Shown in pieces: positions 1-8,527 of a DNA stretch of 64,000 nt. Location of the stretch: the NCBI RefSeq assembly GCF_001636405.1, contig NZ_KV440950.1, positions 5,348,262 through 5,412,261 of the forward strand, read 5' to 3'. This DNA comes from Peribacillus frigoritolerans. Lineage in GTDB: Bacteria; Bacillota; Bacilli; Bacillales; DSM-1321. Under the pieces are notes generated by a model. That model had not been told where the DNA came from and searched no databases. It saw only the letters and a program-made list of their open reading frames with translations. Position 1 is the stretch's first letter, and each line of letters starts with the position of its first letter. A program made the position numbers and the translations under genes.

Positions 1-184
1 CATCATATGGATGGCATTGATAAAAGGCATGATATTCCCCTTTATACTGCGCGAAACCGTTCGGGTCATTCATCCAGTTAGCTGGAGCCATGATATGGTA
101 ACCTAATCGATAACGATCATTTATTTTTTTCTTGGCTTTCTTCAGTGCCTCTTCAGCCTGTTTAATTTTATTAATTGTTAACAT
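1..184 (-). CDS. GH32 sucrose/fructan hydrolase, 5' end only (cut by window edge)
   Basis: Only the first 61 residues lie in the window; the rest runs off the left edge. They include NWMNDPNGF at about residues 41-49, which is the catalytic-nucleophile motif of glycoside hydrolase family 32 (sucrose-6-phosphate hydrolase, levanase, fructosidase). The start at 184 is fixed by an AGGAGG at 192-197, seven bases upstream, which overlaps the stop codon of the symporter gene. This makes it the distal gene of the sugar operon. With no PTS gene visible, it may cleave free sucrose or fructo-oligosaccharides in the cytoplasm. The exact substrate cannot be told from this fragment. Confidence 0.9.
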   Translation of the reverse strand, partial: MLTINKIKQAEEALKKAKKKINDRYRLGYHIMAPANWMNDPNGFAQYKGEYHAFYQCHPYD

Positions 185-196
185 CTTAACATCCTC

Positions 197-1438
197 CTAT
201 ATTATCTTTCGTAACCTTTCCAGATTGCGATTTAAGCCTTTTCTTTTTTTAGAACCTTTTAAAGTAAAAATTGAAATAATGGTAAAACAAAACACCATGA
301 TTCCCATGATGAGATAGGTATTACGAAATCCTACACTGTCATATAATCCACCTGCAAGTGGTGAAAGAATAGAAGCACCAACCTGAGATGCAAATTGGAA
401 ACCAACTAGATAAAGCACAGAAGATAGACGGGTATCGAAATTTGCTGCTAAATATTTAAAAATAGCAATTAGCATAATAGGCAGTTCTAGGGCGTGAATT
501 AATTTCATCGAAGAAATTCCGATTGGCCCAACAACAATTCCAGAACCGATGATTCGGAAGGCCATTAAAAATCCTGCTAGAATTAAACTATTCTTTACAC
601 CAAACTTATTTACGATAAACGGAGCAAGAAACATCATTCCGGCCTCTAAAAATACTTGGAACGAGTTTAGATATCCGAATACTTGATTGCCTAACGATTC
701 AGTCGGAAATAATGAGGCGTAATAAAGAGGGAATTGCTGATCATAAACACTGTAGACGCATGTCACCCCAATAATGTACATCATGAAAAACCAGAAATCT
801 TTTAATAAAAAAAGTTGTCCAACGTCTCTTAATTTAATAGAATCGGCTCTATTCATCTCTTGATCCGTCATTTCTATTTTCACAGACATAATAATGGCCA
901 CTAATATGATCGCTGAAACAGATGCAACCCAGAAATTGATATTTGGGTTAATATTAAACAGCTGTCCTGCAAAAAATGTAGCTGCCGCCCACCCTAGAGA
1001 TCCCCACATTCTCGATTTTCCATATTCGAAATCATATTTACGGCTAATCTTCTCAATATATGATTCAATAGCTCCAATACCAGCTAGAAAAGCAACGGCT
1101 AAATAGATTCCTCCAACAATCGCGCCCCAAAAGACATTGTGTTTTAATAATGGTCCATAGACGAAAATATAAAATGGTCCTACAAATACGAGTAGCAAAC
1201 TAATGAAAGATAATATTTTTTTCTTTAAACCTATTTTGTCAGATATATAACCATATAGTGGCTGCATACATAAGGCGAAGATAGCGTTTACAGAAAAGAT
1301 AATACCTGTAGCTGCCCCACTTAAATTTATTTCTTGTCCTAACCAAATGGAAAATAAAGAGTAACTTGAAGACCAAGTAAAAAAGAAAAAGAAAAAATAC
1401 GCACTTAACTTCCAATACAGAATTTTTGAAACTTCCAA
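197..1438 (-). CDS. LacY-type oligosaccharide:H+ symporter (major facilitator)
   Basis: A 413-residue, 12-helix membrane protein of the oligosaccharide:H+ symporter family (relatives LacY, CscB, RafB). Residues essential in LacY are in matching places: E125 and R143 (LacY E126 and R144) within IESYIEK and KSRMWG, E265 in FLEAGMM (E269), R295 (R302), and H315/E318 in IHALELP (H322/E325). It should import a di- or trisaccharide with a proton. The start is a TTG preceded by AAAGGAG. It lies between the ABC importer genes and the GH32 hydrolase on one strand, so the substrate is probably sucrose or a small fructan. It is the second uptake system in the same locus. Confidence 0.88.
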   Translation of the reverse strand: MEVSKILYWKLSAYFFFFFFTWSSSYSLFSIWLGQEINLSGAATGIIFSVNAIFALCMQPLYGYISDKIGLKKKILSFISLLLVFVGPFYIFVYGPLLKHNVFWGAIVGGIYLAVAFLAGIGAIESYIEKISRKYDFEYGKSRMWGSLGWAAATFFAGQLFNINPNINFWVASVSAIILVAIIMSVKIEMTDQEMNRADSIKLRDVGQLFLLKDFWFFMMYIIGVTCVYSVYDQQFPLYYASLFPTESLGNQVFGYLNSFQVFLEAGMMFLAPFIVNKFGVKNSLILAGFLMAFRIIGSGIVVGPIGISSMKLIHALELPIMLIAIFKYLAANFDTRLSSVLYLVGFQFASQVGASILSPLAGGLYDSVGFRNTYLIMGIMVFCFTIISIFTLKGSKKRKGLNRNLERLRKII

Positions 1439-1549
1439 TTTAATTGCTCCTTTTACTAGACATGTGAAAAGAAATGTTGACGATATGAAAAAGAAGAATC
1501 AGAAATGTGAATTTAAGTCCATACATGGTTGTTAATGATGATACACTCT

Positions 1550-2398
1550 CTATTTAATGCCTGTACCTGAACCACCAATCCCCTCTAAAATATAACGTTG
1601 AGCCACAATATAGATAATAATCAATGGAACGGTGGATATCGTCAGAACAGCCATGACTTGGTTAGTATAAACCGGATCTGTACTATTAATTGCTGTAATC
1701 GCTACTTGGATCGGAAATTTCGACTTGTCTGTCAAGACCATCAGAGGCCAGATGTAGTCATTCCAACTTCCGATAAAAGCCAATGTCCCAACAGTGGCAA
1801 CCGCCGGTTTGGACATCGGTAGCATGATCCGCCAGAATACTTGCCATGTATTTGCCCCATCCAATTTAGCCGATTCAATAATCTCTTTTGGAATAGCCAT
1901 AAAAAAGTTCCGGAACAAATAGATATTGAATGCCCCTGCCAACGCTGGCAAAATAACCGCAAGACGTGTATCCACTAATCCAATGCTATGAATAATGGTA
2001 AATTGAGAGATTAAGATGGTTTCAAATGGCACGATCAAAATAGCCAATAAAAGTCCAAACAGCACTTTTTTTCCACTAAAATTAAGTTTGGCAAATGCAT
2101 AGCCCGCCATCCCATTGATAATTATGGAACCAACTGCTACACACAAACCATAAAACAAACTGTTGCCTATATAACCTAGTAAATGAAACCGTAACAGAAC
2201 TTGCTTATAGGATACAAACCAGTCTGATGGATGAAATGATGGCAGGAAAGCCTTAATGTTACTCATATCGTTATAAATTTCCGCTTCTGGTTTCATCGAG
2301 GATGCGACCATCCAAAACAGCGGAAAAATAAATAGCACCGCGAGCAAAACCAGGCATATGTATTCTAAAATTGTTAGAGGCCCGAATTTCCGTCTCAT
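1550..2398 (-). CDS. ABC sugar importer permease, MalG/MsmG type (CUT1)
   Basis: A roughly 282-residue inner-membrane permease with an N-terminal anchor helix and five further helices. The EAA loop that contacts the ATPase is visible as ESAKLDGANTWQVFWRIMLP near residue 180. The ATG at 2398 overlaps the TGA of the upstream permease (TGATG) and follows AAGGAGG, so translation is probably coupled. It should pair with the permease at 2398-3342 and the binding protein at 3354-4661. No ATPase gene is present; CUT1 importers of Bacillus commonly borrow a shared MsmX-type ATPase encoded elsewhere. Confidence 0.9.
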   Translation of the reverse strand: MRRKFGPLTILEYICLVLLAVLFIFPLFWMVASSMKPEAEIYNDMSNIKAFLPSFHPSDWFVSYKQVLLRFHLLGYIGNSLFYGLCVAVGSIIINGMAGYAFAKLNFSGKKVLFGLLLAILIVPFETILISQFTIIHSIGLVDTRLAVILPALAGAFNIYLFRNFFMAIPKEIIESAKLDGANTWQVFWRIMLPMSKPAVATVGTLAFIGSWNDYIWPLMVLTDKSKFPIQVAITAINSTDPVYTNQVMAVLTISTVPLIIIYIVAQRYILEGIGGSGTGIK

Positions 2399-3342
2399 CA
2401 ATCTTCATCCTCCTTCACCAGTTTACGCTGCGTAATCGTAACCAATCCGATAATCGTCCCAAACAAGAGAGCAATTGAACTGGCATAACCAACCATACGG
2501 TCCGTAAAACCAGTTTGATAAATATAATAGACAACCGTCATGGTGGAATTCACTGGTCCGCCTTGCGTCATAACCATTGGTTGAACCAACAGCTTGAATG
2601 CACCAATTAATGTGGTAATAAATATAAAAATTGAAGTTGGTTTCAACAAAGGTAACGTAATGTACATGAAACGTTGCCATTTATTTATTCCGTCTAACTG
2701 TGCCGCCTCATAAACATCACCGGGGATATTCTGCAGTCCTGCTAGAAAAATCAGCATCTGAAAGCCAGCTCCTTGCCAAGCTGAAACCACGACAATTGTA
2801 AATATCGCCTGCTTGGGACTTGTCAAAAACGGTTGCGCTGAAATGCCGAAGTATGTGAGTACGTTATTAATAATCCCTTCATTTGGATTCAACAAATACA
2901 ACCATAGAACAGAGATAACGACAAGTGACATGACAACTGGACTAAAGTAAGCTACTTTAAAAAACGTGTTTGCTTTACGTTGTTTATTTAACAGGAGGGC
3001 AAGCCCAAGAGCTGCCCCTATCTGTAACGGAATCACCCAAACGACAAATTCCAGTGTGTTCACCAAGCTTTTCAGAAAAATTGGGTCTTGGAATAGATTG
3101 ATGAAATTGTCCAATCCGACAAATTTACGCATATCTGGTGTCAATAAATAGTAATCCGTAAACGAATAATAGACTGACATAATAGACGGAATAACAAGGA
3201 ACATCGATAAAAGTAACAACGCCGGTCCCAAAAACGTATATGCTACTACATTTTCTTTCCACCGAGTTTTATTCTTGGTTCTTTCCTCTGGTCTCAGAAA
3301 TGTATAGACACCCCTATTTTCTTTCCATCCAATTTTACTCAT
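2398..3342 (-). CDS. ABC sugar importer permease, MalF/MsmF type (CUT1)
   Basis: A 314-residue permease with six predicted helices and an EAA loop (YEAAQLDGINKWQRFMYITL) near residue 220. The start at 3342 follows AGGAGGAGCT. The N-terminus is odd: WKENRGVYTFLRP near residue 6 is followed by WKENVVAYTFLGP near residue 28, which looks like a tandem duplication of the first ~20 codons, present also at DNA level. Only the second copy leads into the first helix. It is the second gene of the binding protein-permease-permease set and presumably forms the channel with the MalG-type partner. Confidence 0.9.
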   Translation of the reverse strand: MSKIGWKENRGVYTFLRPEERTKNKTRWKENVVAYTFLGPALLLLSMFLVIPSIMSVYYSFTDYYLLTPDMRKFVGLDNFINLFQDPIFLKSLVNTLEFVVWVIPLQIGAALGLALLLNKQRKANTFFKVAYFSPVVMSLVVISVLWLYLLNPNEGIINNVLTYFGISAQPFLTSPKQAIFTIVVVSAWQGAGFQMLIFLAGLQNIPGDVYEAAQLDGINKWQRFMYITLPLLKPTSIFIFITTLIGAFKLLVQPMVMTQGGPVNSTMTVVYYIYQTGFTDRMVGYASSIALLFGTIIGLVTITQRKLVKEDED

Positions 3343-3353
3343 AGCTCCTCCTT

Positions 3354-4661
3354 CTAATTGGCCTTATCGATAGCTGATTGCATTTCTTTCGCATGTGTAT
3401 CCAATACTTTTTGGATATCTTTATTCTGATCATAGAAGCTGATGTCATCGATTGTTTGTTGGAAAGCACGCGTTACTTGCGGATAAGCCGGTGTAACGGG
3501 TCTTGCGTGTCCTGTTTCTTTCAATTGTTTCAAGAAGACATTCATTTGATCTGAGAACTCTTTTGCCATCACTTTTTCAGAAGAGTATCGGACTGGCAGT
3601 GCTGCAATCGTACGGCTCAGTTCCACATTCGAATCTTTGTTTGTCATCCAATCGACTAATTTTGCAGCCCATTCTTTATTTTCGGACGTTTGTGTCATCG
3701 CAAATTGCCAACTACCTGAAGGAGAAACTAGTTTCTTTGTCTTTGGTGATACAGGATATGGGATAACGCCATAATCTACCTTTTGGTAGTTTGTTTTCAT
3801 ATCAGTTACAGTCCATACTCCACTAATCTTCATTGGATATTTTTCCGTTTCAAACGCTTGTTTGACTGGTGTTCGTGTCGTATAACCTTCTTTCAACATA
3901 GTTTGAATAAATGTCAACGCTTCAACAGTAGGTTTTTTATTGAAGACACCTTCTGCCTTCTTTCCATCTTTCGAGATGATATCCCCATCAGCTGACCAGA
4001 CAAACGGAGTTAGCGCATACGTCAACATTTCGTCTTTCGACTGTAATTGCATATCAATAGCTGGTTTGTCGTATTTATCTTTCAACGTTTTACAAAGAGC
4101 AAGGAATTGGTCCCATGTCCATGGATTATCAACTGTTGGCAGCGTATTCAAATCGACGCCCGCCTCTTGTAACATCCTTTTATTGTAGTAAATCCCAACA
4201 GATGATTCACTAACACCAATTGCATACAGCTTGTCTTTATAAGTTCCTTGTTGCTTAATACTTGGCAGCAAATCCTCTTGATCTTTTACATACTCATCCA
4301 ATGGTGCAATGACACCAGATTTCGCGTAAGCAGCTGTATTGGGTCCGTCCAAAGTAATAACATCCGGCAACGTGCTGGTTGTAAGGGCCGCGTTTACTTT
4401 GTCTTCATAACCACCGCCATTTCCGCTACGTGGAATAAATTCAATTTTAGCTTTGATATTGTCAGGAGCATACTTCTTATTGAAGGCTTCTACCCGTTTT
4501 TTATACACTTTTCCTTCTTCATTTTCATCAGATATGTGCACCCACATCGTAATCGTCTTTTTACCATCACTATTTACGCTTTCGCTTTTGCTGCAGCCCA
4601 CCGCAGCAAACATCAGTAATAAAGATATACTTACAAGTAGCCATTTCTTCATACCTTTCAC
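3354..4661 (-). CDS. Extracellular sugar-binding lipoprotein of the ABC importer
   Basis: A 435-residue family 1 solute-binding protein. A signal peptide ends in the lipobox FAAVGC, so the mature protein is lipid-anchored outside the membrane through Cys23. The remainder matches the two-lobed sugar-binding fold, for instance LPDVITLDGPN and FETEKYPMKISGVWTV. It is the first gene of the operon, after GGAGGGAG seven bases before ATG. It should capture sucrose, raffinose or fructo-oligosaccharide for the two permeases below; the ligand is inferred from the GH32 gene and the LacI regulator nearby. Confidence 0.9.
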   Translation of the reverse strand: MKGMKKWLLVSISLLLMFAAVGCSKSESVNSDGKKTITMWVHISDENEEGKVYKKRVEAFNKKYAPDNIKAKIEFIPRSGNGGGYEDKVNAALTTSTLPDVITLDGPNTAAYAKSGVIAPLDEYVKDQEDLLPSIKQQGTYKDKLYAIGVSESSVGIYYNKRMLQEAGVDLNTLPTVDNPWTWDQFLALCKTLKDKYDKPAIDMQLQSKDEMLTYALTPFVWSADGDIISKDGKKAEGVFNKKPTVEALTFIQTMLKEGYTTRTPVKQAFETEKYPMKISGVWTVTDMKTNYQKVDYGVIPYPVSPKTKKLVSPSGSWQFAMTQTSENKEWAAKLVDWMTNKDSNVELSRTIAALPVRYSSEKVMAKEFSDQMNVFLKQLKETGHARPVTPAYPQVTRAFQQTIDDISFYDQNKDIQKVLDTHAKEMQSAIDKAN

Positions 4662-4689
4662 TCCCTCCTCATATCTTTTAAAAAACTTA

Positions 4690-4703
4690 TAAAAGCGCTT
4701 TCA
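4690..4703 (+). promoter_or_regulatory. Catabolite-responsive element (cre)
   Basis: TAAAAGCGCTTTCA matches the CcpA consensus TGNAANCGNTNNCA at all fixed positions except the second base. It sits just downstream of the predicted transcription start of the sugar operon, a usual place for CcpA roadblock repression. Glucose repression of the operon is inferred. Confidence 0.65.
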
Positions 4704-4708
4704 ACAGT

Positions 4709-4737
4709 AGTTTATGTCAACCGGTTACATATGTCAA
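4709..4737 (-). promoter_or_regulatory. Sigma-A-type promoter of the sugar operon
   Basis: On the minus strand TTGACA (4732-4737) is followed after 17 bases by TAAACT (4709-4714). The -35 box lies inside the first LacI-type operator and the spacer holds the second operator, so repressor binding would cover the whole promoter. The -10 box matches the consensus at four of six positions. Confidence 0.6.
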
Positions 4738-4747
4738 CCGGTTGACA
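4715..4747. promoter_or_regulatory. Two LacI-family operators in tandem
   Basis: TGTCAACCGGTTGACA at 4732-4747 is a perfect 16-bp palindrome with the central CG typical of LacI-family operators. TGTCAACCGGTTACA at 4715-4729 is a near-copy whose centre lies 17 bp away. They lie between the binding-protein gene and the divergent LacI-type regulator and overlap the operon promoter. The regulator at 5082-6056 is the obvious ligand. Confidence 0.8.
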
Positions 4748-5081
4748 GTCATTTTTTTGAAAAGTCAGAAATTAAATTCATGTAAGTCTCTACTCTTGCA
4801 CCTAGTAGTGCTTTTCTCTAAAATAGGTGCGTGATCAGACTAATCTGAAATTATTTTATTATAGGGTTTTCCTAGTAGGTGACAGTTTATGATATGCTAT
4901 TAAACAGTTAATTATGGATTTTCATTTTTATAACCTTCGCTCTTTATAAAATATTGATGCCAATGTTTAATAACTCTGTGAACCAACTCAAAAAGTCTCA
5001 GTTTCCAGTCAATGGACAAAAACATGAAAACTTCATTTTAAATAATAATGGATGTTTCTTAATGAGGTAGGAGGACATGAA

Positions 5082-6056
5082 ATGAAGCCTAACATTCACG
5101 ATGTGGCAAAAATAGCAGGTGTTTCATCAACAACAGTTTCCCGTGTATTAAATAACCGCGGTTACATAAGTGAAAAAACAAAAGAAAAAGTTTATAAAGC
5201 GATGGAAGAGATTAATTATTTTCCAAACGATTTAGCCCGTTCTTTATTTAATAAACGAACTAATTTAATAGGACTAATTATCCCAAACTCAAGTAACCCT
5301 TTTTACGGTGAACTTACCTTTCATATTGAAAGTATCTGTGCTTCATTAGGCTATAAATTGTTACTTTGTAACAGCTTAAACCGCATAGATAAAGAAGAAA
5401 AATATTTAGAGATGCTCATACGTAATCAAGTAGATGGAGTAGTCGTTGTGACATATAACCGAGGTATACTAAATTATGAGAAGCAGAATCTTTCTGTCGT
5501 GGCAATTGACCACTACTTATCGAAAAACATCCCTGTTGTTGGCTCTGACAATTATAGCGGAGGGAAAAAAGCTACAGAATTATTAATAATGAAAGGCTGT
5601 CAGTATATCGTTCATATAAATGGACCAATTGAGCTGCAAACACCAGCAAACTTAAGAAGAAAAGCGTATGAGGATGTTATGAAGGAACAGGGTAGACTTC
5701 CAATTACATATGAAGTTTCACCCCTTCAAATTCATAAAGAAGTTATCTCTAAGCTTTTTGATGAACATCCAGAAGTAGATGGGATCTTTGCAAGTGATGA
5801 TTTAATCGCGGCATCTGTTATAGCTGAATCTAAAAAACGCGGAAAAGAGATACCAACGCAATTAAAAGTTGTCGGTTATGATGGAACAGAAGCAGTTCAA
5901 GTTTTACTGCCAGAATTGACAACCATACAACAACCAATTGATTTAATTGCCAAGTCAGCAATTGATATTTTATTAAAACAAATTGAAGGTGAATTTAACA
6001 ATTTTCCGTTAGAGACATATCTGCCTGTTAAACTTTTAGAAGGTGGAACGACTTAA
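5082..6056 (+). CDS. LacI-family transcriptional repressor of the sugar locus
   Basis: A 324-residue regulator. Residues 4-50 form the LacI helix-turn-helix and hinge (IHDVAKIAGVSSTTVSRVLN, then NYFPNDLARSL), followed by a periplasmic-binding-like sugar domain (LIGLIIPNSSNPFYGEL, VDGIFASDDLIAAS). The start is set at 5082 because AGGAGG (5069-5074) is seven bases upstream; an upstream in-frame ATG at 5052 has no such site. It is divergent from the importer operon and adjacent to paired LacI operators. By family rule it represses until it binds a sugar or sugar phosphate, here probably derived from sucrose. Confidence 0.88.
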   Translation: MKPNIHDVAKIAGVSSTTVSRVLNNRGYISEKTKEKVYKAMEEINYFPNDLARSLFNKRTNLIGLIIPNSSNPFYGELTFHIESICASLGYKLLLCNSLNRIDKEEKYLEMLIRNQVDGVVVVTYNRGILNYEKQNLSVVAIDHYLSKNIPVVGSDNYSGGKKATELLIMKGCQYIVHINGPIELQTPANLRRKAYEDVMKEQGRLPITYEVSPLQIHKEVISKLFDEHPEVDGIFASDDLIAASVIAESKKRGKEIPTQLKVVGYDGTEAVQVLLPELTTIQQPIDLIAKSAIDILLKQIEGEFNNFPLETYLPVKLLEGGTT

Positions 6057-6393
6057 TTTATTGTATTTATATGATAGTTTTGAGGTGTCAAAACCGATTT
6101 TGTTGCAAATGCAAAGACGAAAGAAAATTATTGTGGATTCGCTCTAAATAGATGGGTATATAAAATAAACTGTTTTAATTGGGGAGTCAGTTCACGTACT
6201 TTGTCTGAAAATGTGTACTTTTAAAAAATATATGTAAAACCCCTTAGGTCTCAAGGGGCGATCCCTATTAAAGAATCGCTCCCTATAATGGAATAAGTCG
6301 TATCAATGATTGTATAAATAATTAGAAAAACTATTATCCTCCAATTATTGAATTTCACGTCTTTAAATCACCCCAAATAAGCATTAAATACCA
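6057..6393. other. Intergenic stretch with two small hairpins
   Basis: No gene is seen. CCCCTT/AAGGGG (6240-6258) and GCGAT/ATCGC (6258-6279) form overlapping hairpins; the second belongs to the dispersed repeat module with 'AAAGAATCGC' that recurs near 12025 and, in altered form, near 20205. No T-run follows, so a terminator for the LacI gene is not evident. Confidence 0.4.
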
Positions 6394-7947
6394 TCATTTT
6401 TGATTTATGGTGTAATCAATATGTAAGAAAGGCATGCCAAAGATTCGCATTTTGTGATGGGCTGTGAGTATTCCCGCAATTGTTTCATTAATTAAAAAGT
6501 GCTCGGATAATGGAAGCTTGAAAAGCGCTTTGCCAGCTGCTAAATAAATACCAGAGTCACTTTCTCCCTCGCTCGAAAGAATAAGAGAGCCATCGATAGC
6601 ATCAAGCTGTAAAATACCAATCATTGACGAATAAGGAAGAGGAAGTGCTATATTCATATACGTCCTGCCCTCCGTTTTATGCTGAGAATAAATGGCCACA
6701 AATACGGTATTCTCCTTCACCTGGCGAATCCATGCGCGTGGATTTTTCCTCCCATCTAGCGTTTGATCAACAGCACGTATTTTATATGTCATTTCAGTTC
6801 GTTTACTTGAGATGGGCAGGTTCAATTGCTGTAGTTTTGCACTTATCAATTTATAGCACACCGCAAACGGTATAAACCAAGTTGCCCATTTTACAGAAGC
6901 AAATAACCGATACTGATCTGTGTTCTCATAAAAATGGACGATTGTTTTTGGTAAAGTTTTGATATCAACAAAATCACTTAGTTCATCCACTAGTCCTGGG
7001 TGTTGCTTGCCTGCTCCTTTTAACGCACCTCGAATTCGGCTCACTGGGAAATTCCAGACATCCTGCTTCGTTTTAGGAGGCACAAGCACCCAACCTAGTA
7101 CGCCTAACATGCCAAAAATCAAACAGTTAAATAAGCCATGAAATTTCAGCATAAAATCAATACTAACAAACCAAAGTCCAAACGAATTATTTGTCGCATA
7201 AAGCAATGAAAATAAGATTGTGATGCCTAGTGCACTGAATGATAGCCGTATCAATATCGTCTGCAAGTGTGAAAGGAAGCGTGTTCGGTATGCAAGTACG
7301 ATTAAGGTGTAAATGGCAAATATGTATAGCAACACAGAGATGAATTCCAGTAACGGCGAAAATGAAATGCCAATGGCGACGAGTATGGGACCTGCTAAAA
7401 TAATAGGCACAATTAATCGATACCATGTTGAATCGTGTAAGCGTCCAAAAAACCCAAGAGATATGGGCAATAAGAAGGCAGAGTAATGAAAATGAATAGC
7501 TGTTAACCAAGTGATTAGTGGACTAAAACCTGTATCAATTCCCGCAATATAAGCAAAGAACCATAGTCCGCCTACAAATAAATACATCATCCCGATATCA
7601 ATCGATATTTCTGCCCAGTTTGTAAAACCACGCTGAAAAAACCGTTTTAGCCCATAACACGCCACAAAAAAGGTTAAAATCATATAAATGAAAGCGAGTA
7701 CCATCTGTCCTGTACTTGATGGGATAACTTGCAATAAAAAGATGGAGAGCATAGCAATCCAATTGAAAATAATATGTTTCCTCTTTGTTTCTAATAGTAG
7801 CTGGAGCATAAGTGGCACGAAAATCAACTGTGCAGCTGTCAGCATTAACAAATAGGGTTCAGATGCCAAAATGCTGCTTGCTATGAAAAAGAACACACCA
7901 GCAATGGTGATTGAACTAAACAGTCTGCTCCTTAAATTCGCCTTCAT
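6394..7947 (-). CDS. YndJ-like polytopic membrane protein
   Basis: A 517-residue protein with about ten hydrophobic segments over the first ~300 residues and a soluble C-terminal ~200 residues that includes PPKTKQDVWNFPVSRIRGA. Size, topology and position as last gene after a START-like gene and a DUF4166 gene resemble B. subtilis YndJ, whose function is unknown. The ATG at 7947 lies inside the preceding gene, an overlap of about 32 bases; a later start at a GTG (codon 18) would be less well supported. Probably expressed as one mRNA with the two genes upstream. Confidence 0.65.
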   Translation of the reverse strand: MKANLRSRLFSSITIAGVFFFIASSILASEPYLLMLTAAQLIFVPLMLQLLLETKRKHIIFNWIAMLSIFLLQVIPSSTGQMVLAFIYMILTFFVACYGLKRFFQRGFTNWAEISIDIGMMYLFVGGLWFFAYIAGIDTGFSPLITWLTAIHFHYSAFLLPISLGFFGRLHDSTWYRLIVPIILAGPILVAIGISFSPLLEFISVLLYIFAIYTLIVLAYRTRFLSHLQTILIRLSFSALGITILFSLLYATNNSFGLWFVSIDFMLKFHGLFNCLIFGMLGVLGWVLVPPKTKQDVWNFPVSRIRGALKGAGKQHPGLVDELSDFVDIKTLPKTIVHFYENTDQYRLFASVKWATWFIPFAVCYKLISAKLQQLNLPISSKRTEMTYKIRAVDQTLDGRKNPRAWIRQVKENTVFVAIYSQHKTEGRTYMNIALPLPYSSMIGILQLDAIDGSLILSSEGESDSGIYLAAGKALFKLPLSEHFLINETIAGILTAHHKMRIFGMPFLHIDYTINQK

Positions 7948-8527
7948 AAGCCATCAACCTTCCTACGATTCGGTTTCGTATATCGACTTGAATCGTAAAT
8001 ACTTCTCGGGCATCATCGTACCCTTCCTCAACGTTCACAACTCCTTCTAATAACCGAAGAATTGGAAACTCTAGGTTACCTATAACGATACGTTGAGGCC
8101 CAGAGCGAATGTTTATGCGCCCATCAGGTGTCACCGTAAACTTTAAATCCGAATAAAATAAGCTCGGCTCCCCTAAATAATCCTTCACAACACCACGCTT
8201 TGTATCAACCGTCATAAACGCATTAAAATGCCGAGTACTCTCTTCAAAATAAAAAGTACGCTCCCAATATATTTCTGCCTCACCAGTCGGCAATGATCTA
8301 CAGGTATTTTTGATTGAAAACGGTACATCCTTCCCGTTTTCGGGAAAAAGAAATTTCCAGCGTGTTGCTAATTTAAAAAAGGGTTTTAGCCAGAAAGCCC
8401 CCGTTTCAATTTTTGACATCATTCCGACCCCATTAAACGGTTTATCAATTGGTAGGGCATAACGCTCTTGTAGCTTAGGATGAAGTCTTTGAAAACCCTC
8501 ACCTAAGAGGTCTTGGTAGATTGTCAT
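7916..8527 (-). CDS. DUF4166 protein (YndH-like)
   Basis: A 203-residue soluble protein with no signal peptide. FERTF-like YWERTFYFEE near residue 88, GVVKDYLGEPSLFYSDLKF and PDGRINIRSG are typical of DUF4166, a family without an assigned reaction. Its ATG shares one base with the stop of the SRPBCC gene upstream (TAATG), which indicates translational coupling. Membership of the yndG-yndH-yndJ type operon is inferred from order and content. Confidence 0.65.
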   Translation of the reverse strand: MTIYQDLLGEGFQRLHPKLQERYALPIDKPFNGVGMMSKIETGAFWLKPFFKLATRWKFLFPENGKDVPFSIKNTCRSLPTGEAEIYWERTFYFEESTRHFNAFMTVDTKRGVVKDYLGEPSLFYSDLKFTVTPDGRINIRSGPQRIVIGNLEFPILRLLEGVVNVEEGYDDAREVFTIQVDIRNRIVGRLMAYEGEFKEQTV

